Positions 57,064 through 64,000 of a DNA stretch of 64,000 nucleotides are shown one piece after another; within the stretch, counting starts at the first letter, position 1; every line of letters begins with the position of its first letter. The stretch spans positions 11,631,992 to 11,695,991 of the forward strand of contig OW203726.1 in NCBI GenBank assembly GCA_934045075.1, read 5' to 3'. Below the pieces are notes generated by a model that worked only from the letters and a program-made list of their open reading frames with translations, had not been told where the DNA came from and made no database searches. Origin of the DNA: Yponomeuta sedellus (Eukaryota > Arthropoda > Insecta > Lepidoptera > Yponomeutidae). A program made the translations under genes and the position numbers.

Positions 57064-57820
57064 AAAATTTTGTTATTTAGCAAATGAACCAAAGAAATAA
57101 TCTTTGTAAATTATAATTTAGAGATTATTAATATTTTTCCATCCCACTAAACAGTTATAGAATAATGGTACATAATTCTTATTGAATAAAAGATTTAAAA
57201 AACCACTACCGACATAATATGTCCTTATTTACTTTTTAATTTATTTGACTAGGTACTAGCTGACCCGGCGAACTTTGTTACGCCTGAAAATCATTAAATT
57301 AATGTACCTAATTGTTGTTTTTCGTCAATATTTATTTTATTCAGTTGTATACATTTAACGAGTCGCAGAGATTTAATAGGTTGATCCTTAATTAAAAGAT
57401 TTAATTAGCTTAATTCTCGGTAATTGAGTTTACTTGTTACGATTTTTTATTTTAATCTAGATTAGACCAGTTATATGTAGATTGCTAGCGTATTCTTTAT
57501 TGTAGACAAAAACCATCATAACAGAAATAAAAAGACATAATAATTATTATTACTATCTATCCAGCAAACGTACCCTCACAGAATCCGTTTATATACCTAA
57601 TTCGTTTTACCATGGCAACGCAATAAATATCTTAAAGTTCTGCTTGAAAAACGGTTACCATAGGAATAAAAATAAATTCCAGGGAAAGCATTACCGAAAT
57701 ATCAACTATCCTTTGTCTCAGTACAGATCTTTCTCTATCTATACCAATTTTAATGTAACTCCGTTCAGTCGTTATTGCGTGATTGAGAAACAAATATCCA
57801 AACATCTTCACAAGATATAG

Positions 57821-58134
57821 ATATCAACCCTTTGTAGGTCTCCACTGCCGGGGTACAGGTCTCTTCCTGCATTGCAGGAAGGTTAGGCCATACTCCACCA
57901 CGGGGACCGGGTTGGTAGTGGTGGAGGATTGTTAGACAGTGGCGGACCTTCTGACTGCCATTACATGACAGCCGGCACCAACGGCTTAGCGTACCTTGCG
58001 AAGCACGGACGCGCTCGGAAAAACTGCCACTAGCGGTAGTCACTGGGTGGTCACCCATCCAGCACTTGACCGCGCCTGTTGTTACTTAAACCTAGTGATT
58101 GATTCCAATCACTCGGTTCCACTAGGCCATGAGC
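57821..58134 (-). mobile_element. 5S-type SINE, complete head
   Basis: Minus-strand copy whose head, read in its own orientation, has GATTGGAATCAATCACTAGG, AACAACAGGCGCGGTCAAG and TGCTGGATGGGTGACCACCC. These line up with the 5S rRNA segment ending GATGGGTGACC. It is the best copy for testing the 5S origin. It ends about 105 bp left of the candidate first exon at 58239. Confidence 0.75.
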
Positions 58135-58238
58135 GCGTCTTTCTTCTTCTTCTTCCCAAACTTTTAAATTTACGAATATAAAATTAGTAGGATTAATTAT
58201 AATTAAAATAAATATTTAAAAAAATAGAGATTACTTAC

Positions 58239-58373
58239 TGCTTTTAGCCATTTTGTCTGAAACACCCATGACACCGCGTGACGTCACGCTTAGGTTAACA
58301 TTGGTAAATTTCAGCCGTGCTTTGTTATGACTACTAGTGATTGCGATGTGGAGTGACGTCAGATTCGGCGCCA
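58239..58373 (-). other. Candidate first exon, possibly of the LRR gene
   Basis: A stretch ending in a GTAAGT donor. The nearest ATG (58249-58251, context CAAAATGG) gives M-A-K-S plus one base. If that base is spliced to the acceptor at 51396-51397, the frame continues as KFTSALALFFLVLWMNHN into MGPVKFF of the LRR gene, and the total stays an exact codon number (555). A longer ATG at 58373 is also in frame. Alternatively this is a 5' UTR exon or an unrelated gene. Confidence 0.35.
58279..58361. promoter_or_regulatory. Two TGACGTCA palindromes (CRE-type sites)
   Basis: Perfect TGACGTCA at 58279-58286 and 58354-58361, within 110 bp upstream of the MAKS start. This octamer is the consensus for CREB/ATF bZIP factors. 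No clear TATA box is visible. Confidence 0.4.
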
Positions 58374-59400
58374 TGACACTGTGAGCTGCTTTCCCACAGC
58401 TTTAAAATATTTTAGAAAAATGGCTTTAACCTTCGTTAAACTTTAGTTTTTCGTAAATAATAAATGTGGCCTCACATTATGAAAAAGAATTAAAAAATGT
58501 TTATCGAGCGGTTTAAGCTACAACACATTCTAAAAAATTATATATATCATACACTCGTCAAACAATAAACTCATCGTGGCGCAGTCAGTTAAACGAATTC
58601 TCCTTTGAAAGTTTTAATAACTCCCTCAACCTAATGTCTACTAACATCCAACATATTCAGCCGTGTCCGTAAATATTTGAGGAAAACCTTTATTGTTTGC
58701 TAAGTGAGTGGCCCCCAGGCGGCGCTGTAACAAAGACGGCATTATCAGTAGCCGAAGGCTCGGATTGCTTATTTTCTGACATCGCGACACACATTAATTC
58801 AGCTACATTATGTTATATGAGTCTGGGGACTCTTTTATATTTTTAGTTGAAACGCTGCCAATACAGAAACTACGTACAAGAAATTAGGCGTTCTCATTGG
58901 CATAGAGTGTTACCGAAAATGATAATTGCATAATATACTCTCCGTACAATATTCTCTTAGAGGCAGTATAACCTTCCTTTAGATGCCTAGGGTGCTTTTA
59001 AATTGTTTATAGCCTAGACAGCCGATACACTTCCCATTCCAGGACACTAGATTTCTATTGGTTGTGAAACTAACAGTTTTCACGTTCATTACGTAAACAT
59101 TTTGTTAAAATTATGTTTCTCAGTTTCAAGTTTCAGTAATCTCTTAGAGAAAGAGAGTACCTATGTGCTTAATCACAACGCGAACCCACAATCTCAAGTG
59201 CCGAGGTATGTGGTACACTTTAAATATAGGTTTCTTTCTGACTTCACATGGTGTATTTTAGGTATAACATATTCACCGACCACGGGATGTGACTCAGAAT
59301 TTATAGCGGTCTAGTTTAGTCAAACTAACAAATTTTGCTACTACGAGAACTCACTCCTACTGCGTGGATTTTTGTTCAAGTTATCTTTCGGGTATCATAC

Positions 59401-59440
59401 ACACCGGGATTTCAAACTATGACGTTTGAAATCCCGGTGT
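59401..59440. repeat. Perfect 17-bp hairpin
   Basis: ACACCGGGATTTCAAAC and its inverse with a 6-base loop. The right side resembles a tRNA-derived B-box region. Confidence 0.85.
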
Positions 59441-59998
59441 AGCAGACCCGGTAGGCACGTGTTCTACCGATACGTTTCTAACACTTGTAATTATTTATTG
59501 AATGTTCATCGAAGTTGAAGGGATTTTTCATAGTCAACAAGTACTGCTAGCTATAAAATTATGATGTTACAAATAAAAAAAAATCTTCGTAAAACGGCAA
59601 ACATACGAAAAATTCGAGTTAAGGATGCGACACCCTAACGCGGTGGGGTTGGCCGTGGTAATGGCATTCCATACATACGTAATGATTTACGACGTATGAA
59701 GGAACCGCTACCGCGTTGGTGGGTTTCATTCTTTATTCGAATACTCGCTTAGTACTTACTATTCAAAATATTCTAGTAGTAAAAAAATAGCCGAGTATTA
59801 CAAGCCCTATCCACGCTGTACGCCGCCACTGCGCATGCGGCGTTAATTGAAGGCGAAGAAGGAAACTCGGTCGCTGCATTCAAACCATCAAAGACACGGT
59901 GCGAGTGAAGGCGAGTTGTAAAGGAGAATACGTCCTCGCGTGCTGTGAACTTAAATCAAATAAGTTTATTTTCGTAAACAAGTATTGATACATGCAGA

Positions 59999-60650
59999 TC
60001 ATCATCATCATCATCAACCCATTATGTCCCCACCGAGGGGCACGGGTTTCTTCCCTGAGGAAAGTATAGGCCATACTCCACCACGGGGGTCAAGTCCGGA
60101 TTCGTGGATACTTGCAAGACTAGTGGCTGGTCTTACTGTCAGAAGTTTTCAAGTCGCCCTTAGGCTTCAGACTTGGCTTTACGACTGTCATCTATCAACG
60201 GCAGCCGCCACCAACTGCTTTACGTGGCTTGCGAAGCCCGGAATCACTCGGAAAAATGCCACTTGCGTTAGTCATAGACGGTTTACCCATCTATACAGGG
60301 TGTCTCATTCAAATCGGTCAGTATGGGAAAGTCTGAAACTATAAGACATACGAAGATCTGTTCTGAGGAACCATGTCATCGATTTTGATAATAAGAAAAA
60401 CTGCATTCATACATTTTAAAAAACATCTGTACTCCGTTCGGGAATCGAACCCGGTTGTTTTGAAAAAAAAACCTACACTATTTCTATTTAGATATCGCTT
60501 GTGTAGGTCTTAAGCAGTAAATGTCTGTATGAAACCTGATGTCTAAAATGAATAAAATGTATGGGAATACTGACCGATTTAAATGAGACACTCTGTATAT
60601 TAACCTTCGTGATCGTTTAAGATCACTCAGGCAGCCGGGGCTATGAGCGA
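59999..60650 (-). mobile_element. 5S-type SINE (subfamily b) interrupted by a MITE
   Basis: Minus-strand copy with tail ATCATCATCATCATCAACCC at the left. Its 5S-like head is split: one part ends at 60293 and the rest (CCTTCGTGATCGTTTAAGATC) resumes at about 60600. The insert 60296-60595 is a separate element. Some 20 bases of head seen in the 37219 copy are missing at the junction. Confidence 0.7.
60296..60595. mobile_element. 300-bp MITE with TA target duplication
   Basis: Terminal inverted repeats of about 33 bp beginning CAGGGTGTCTCATTCAAATC, ending in the inverted CAGAGTGTCTCATTTAAATC, with about three mismatches. TA flanks both sides (60294-60295, 60596-60597). No coding capacity. The interior contains CGGGAATCGAACCCGG, the complement of a tRNA T-arm/B-box-like sequence. 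The autonomous relative is unknown, and the TA duplication fits a Tc1/mariner-like source. Confidence 0.75.
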
Positions 60651-60739
60651 TTTATCATAATGAGTTCCTTCATGTTTTGCCATTTCGCCGTACAAATTTA
60701 AGATCAGCTTATTACTAAACGTTGGAACGGTCACAACTT

Positions 60740-61130
60740 TTTACGTATCTTCTTCTATATCTTCTATAATATAAAAATGAATCGCTGAATGTGTTGGTAA
60801 GCGCAAATCTCGAAAACAGCTGAAACGATTTCGCTAATTATGTTTTTACAATATCCCATGAAGTACGAAGATGGTTAGTGAGGAAGTACGGACAGAAAGA
60901 GTTAAAAGAAAACTGTTAGGCGGTACGAAGTTCGCGGGGTCAGCTAGTCTTCCTCTATAATATAAAAATGAATCGCTGAATGTGTTGGTAAGTACAAATC
61001 TCGAGATCGATTTCGCTAATTCTTTTTTTAGAATATTTCATGAAGTTCTTACGGAGAGAAAAATGAAAAAAAAATATATTAAAGAATCGACTGTTAGGCG
61101 GTACGAAGTTTGCTGGGTCAGCAGTAATAA
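60740..61130 (+). mobile_element. Two tandem Helitron-like repeats
   Basis: Two copies, about 200 bp apart, of a unit with ATAAAAATGAATCGCTGAAT, TTAGGCGGTACGAAGTT and GGGTCAGCTAGT (the second ends GGGTCAGCAGT). An inverted end of this type is at 57258-57290 (TAGCTGACCCGGCGAAC). Confidence 0.5.
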
Positions 61131-61264
61131 ATAAAAATATTTTGTTAATATTTTTGAAATCAATCTGCTCAAAATTCCCATATTTGTACTAGTACACTTA
61201 ATTTCTGTAATATTAAAATATAATAATTTCAGATAGTATAATGTCAATCACATCACATTTCATC

Positions 61265-61510
61265 ACACTAATATTATAAAAGCGAAAATTTGAGTGTGTT
61301 TGTTTGTTCCTTCTTCTCGTCTACATGGCTCGAGCAATTTTAATAAAATTCGGTATGGAGATAGCTGACACGCTAGATTAACACTCAGGCAACGCCTGCG
61401 GGAAAATCTCTTATTCCCGTGGAAAAATCGAGAAACACCGCGGAGCACTGCAATGAAAAAATTATACAAAGATCATAGTTTGTCTCATGCAAACATCTCG
61501 CGCGGGGCTT
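61265..61510 (+). repeat. Helitron-like or other short interspersed repeat
   Basis: AATATTATAAAAGCGAAAAT, GCTCGAGCAATTTTAATAAA and CGCCTGCGGGAAAATCTC. I know similar elements from Lepidoptera, but cannot define the ends. Confidence 0.35.
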
Positions 61511-61594
61511 CGGAGAAAGTGTATTAACCAAAACACCGTTCCGTATCTACATATCATACTACATTCATTTACTAAAAGAAACGTGTCTTTTTAG

Positions 61595-62040
61595 AGTTGC
61601 GTACCCTAAAAGGAAAAACAGAATCCTTATAGGATCACTTTGTTGTCGGTTCGTACTTGTCAAGACTCTTTTTTTGCAATCCTGTGGAGTTATCCAGTTG
61701 AAATTAGAAGCGTGTGCTCAGGTCTACAGTACCTTGAAGTTGTGAAAAAATTAAACTTCTAAATTATCGCAAAAAAGGCGACGGCCATTTATACTGCACA
61801 AAAACGCCTATTTTAATACTCAAGGATCATATCAGAATCATAGAGAAAATCATAGGGCACTTCCCGTTGACCTAGAACTATGAATTTGGCAAGTAATATC
61901 GTCACTATTCTACAAATATCAGAAACAATCTGAAATCTGTTAATTTGGAATTAAATCACAGAAATAATCGATAGATAGATAAATAGCTAGATAACAGTCT
62001 TTGAAGTTCGGGAAAAACACGAAGCTTTTTTGAAGCCTTG
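61595..62040 (+). repeat. Interspersed repeat, relative of 39570-39960
   Basis: TTGCGTACCCTAAAAGGAAAAA, TTGTCGGTTCGTACTTGTC, CAGTTGAAATTAGAAGC in the same order as the first copy. Confidence 0.4.
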
Positions 62041-62460
62041 AAGTTTTTTGTTTATATTGTGCGCATAGGAGAACCATATCTCGAGTTATACATTCGTTTT
62101 TCTCTACATCCGTTTGCAAAATATTAAGCTACTAGCTTTTTGCCCGCGACTCCATCCGCGTGGACTTTAGTTATTCAGCATGCTTCAATAAAATGTGCAG
62201 ACGATTTTTGTTCTGATAAACTATCTGAATCTGCGACAAATCGTAGAAGAACAATAGATTTTTTTAATTATAAAAAATGAACTGTGTCGATTAAACATTC
62301 TTTAAAAAAGGACGAAATGGCTTAAGCGCTAAGGGTGAGCTGCAAATCCGGAAACTGAGGGTATGATTACTTTGTTGTTATTGACAGGGGGTTAGTTGTG
62401 ATTATAATAATTCATAACACTTCTTTATATACCACATTAGATGTTCTTCCCTCGGGTGCT

Positions 62461-64000
62461 AATATATAAAATTCAAGTCCTGACTGACTGACTCACTCAT
62501 CAACGCCCAGCCCAAGCCGTTAGACCTAGGAACCTGAAATTTTGCACAGAGGGTCTATATATAATGTAGGCAAGGAATGAGACCGGATTTTTTTTAATTC
62601 AACCCCTAAGGGGGCGAAAAGGGTTGCCAAAATTTGTATGGGAGGTGTAATGTTGTCAACTTTTCTTGAAACTTAAAATGCTCTTCAAAATAATTGATTG
62701 AACACGTATTTTGCCATTTTTCTAAATTTTACCCTTAAGGGAGTGAACGGGCTTGCAAAAGTGTCCACGCCTATAAAAGATAATATTACCCAACGACATC
62801 CAAGAATACACGGTCAAGTGAAAACGAATTGCTAACGATATTACCTGACTGAATGGCTTCTATGACGACGACAAAGTACTCTTTTTCCGTCAGTCTATAT
62901 ATGGAGTGAACTTAAACACAACCATACCGTGATGTAGAATGCAGTGGCCGCCAATTTGTGCAAAATAAGAAAAAAGAAAATCAATTTTGGAAAAGATTCA
63001 AAGAACAAAATTGTACAACCTCTTTCACTTCCTTAAGGGTTAAATTTGGAAAAAACGGCGAAACACGTGTTCAATCAATTGTGTTGAAGAGCATTTATTT
63101 TAAATTTCATGAAAATTAGACAACATTCTTTATACTTCCAACACAACTATTGGCTACCCTTTTCGCCCCCTTAGGGGTTGAATTAAAAAGACGGTCTTAT
63201 TTCTTGTCTACATTATACATAGATCCTCTGTGCAAAATTTCAGCTCCCTAGGTACAATTTTGGAAAAGATTCAAGGAACAAAATTTTGCAATCTCTTTCA
63301 CTGCCTTAAGGGTTAAATTTGGAAAAAACGGCGAAACACGTGTTCAATCAATTGTGTTGAAGAGCATTTATTTTAAGTTTCATGAAAATTAGACAACATT
63401 CTTTATACTTCCAACACAACTATTGGCTACCCTTTTCTCCCCCTTAGGGGTTGAATAAAAAAAAAACGGTCTTATTCCTTGCCTTCATTATATATAGACC
63501 CTCTGTGCAAAATTACAGCTTCCTAGATCCAATTTCGGAAAAGATTCAAGGAAGAAAATTTTGCAACCCCGTTTACTCCCTTAAGCGTTAAATTTAGAAA
63601 AAACGGCGAAATACGTGTTCAATCAATTGTGTTGAAGAGCATGTATTTTAAGTTTCAAGAAAATAAGACAACATTCTTTATACTTCCCATACAAATTTTG
63701 CCAACCCTTTTCGCCCTCTTAGGGGTTGAATTTAAAAAAAAAATCTATCTTATTCCTTGCCTAAAATATATAAAGACCCTCTGTGCAAAATTTCAGCTTC
63801 CTGGGTGTAACGGCTTGGGCTGGGCGTTGATGAGTGAGTCAGTCAGTCAGGACTTTGAATTTTATGTTTTGCAACCCCGTTTACTCCCTTAAGGGTTAAA
63901 TTTAGAAAAAACGGCGAAACACGTGTTCAATCAATTGTGTTGAAGAGTATGTATTTCAAGTTTCAAGAAAATAAGACAACATTTTTTATACCTCCCATAC
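62461..64000. repeat. Fold-back and tandem repeat block at right edge
   Basis: The left arm (62461-62780) begins ATATATAAAATTCAAGTCCT, GACTGACTGACTCACTCATC. Its inverse ends near 63868 (GAGTGAGTCAGTCAGTCAGG). Between and beyond them a unit in inverse orientation recurs with a period of about 273-311 bp, starting near 62982, 63255 and 63530 and again at 63869. Each copy has CGGCGAAACACGTGTTCAAT and TCAATTGTGTTGAAGAG. No ORF of interest. The block continues past the window. Confidence 0.6.

Noticed and set aside
58040..58110. 5S rRNA gene
   Set aside because: Only the promoter-like part resembles 5S; it is fused to a SINE body and is dispersed, with no intact 120-nt gene.
62461..64000. CRISPR-like array (regular repeats)
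   Set aside because: Units are about 300 bp, without short repeat and spacer structure, in an insect genome; this is a transposon-derived tandem repeat.

Overview
This is an intron-rich, AT-rich, transposon-dense piece of an insect nuclear genome, almost certainly a moth or butterfly. I base that on the RTE-type LINE 3' ends, the SINEs and the Helitron-like repeats, all of kinds I know from Lepidoptera. No gene runs as one long ORF. The two host genes had to be rebuilt from splice sites and reading phase, and both lie on the minus strand.

Region 1 (about 0-24.2 kb). A divergent cadherin-repeat protein gene starts at 18884 with a signal-peptide exon and runs left through 18 recognised coding exons to the window edge, where it is cut off. 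Up to about 13 kb the exons are single copy and keep some canonical calcium-site residues. From exon 8 on, the gene is built from three phase-1 symmetrical exon types: C (123 bp), A (300 bp) and B (171 bp). Together they make two cadherin repeats. C-A-B is present three times in nearly identical form plus a fourth diverged C-A, and the flanking introns are partly duplicated too. An intact mariner transposon (1224-2513) sits in the intron before the diverged copy. A (TATG)47 microsatellite and several SINE, LINE and MITE pieces fill other introns. A possible 5' untranslated exon lies at 24102-24171.

Region 2 (about 19-28 kb). No confident gene. It holds repeats and one very tentative two-exon secreted peptide on the plus strand.

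Region 3 (28.1-58.4 kb). A secreted leucine-rich-repeat (LRR) protein gene spans 28107-51342. Eight coding exons join in phase to exactly 533 codons (532 residues plus stop): signal peptide, a short Cys/Trp-rich N-terminal region, an LRRNT cysteine cap, 13 LRRs and an LRRCT cap. A further exon with two TGACGTCA palindromes beside it (58239-58373) can be joined in frame and may be its true 5' end.

Region 4 (58.4-64 kb). Repeats only: a SINE interrupted by a 300-bp MITE, Helitron-like repeats, and a fold-back/tandem repeat block at the right edge.

The most unusual content is (i) the triplicated cadherin exon cassette, (ii) a SINE family whose head resembles 5S rRNA rather than tRNA, and (iii) a repeated pattern of near-perfect snap-back palindromes and inverted SINE chimeras, as if short template switches had happened many times here.
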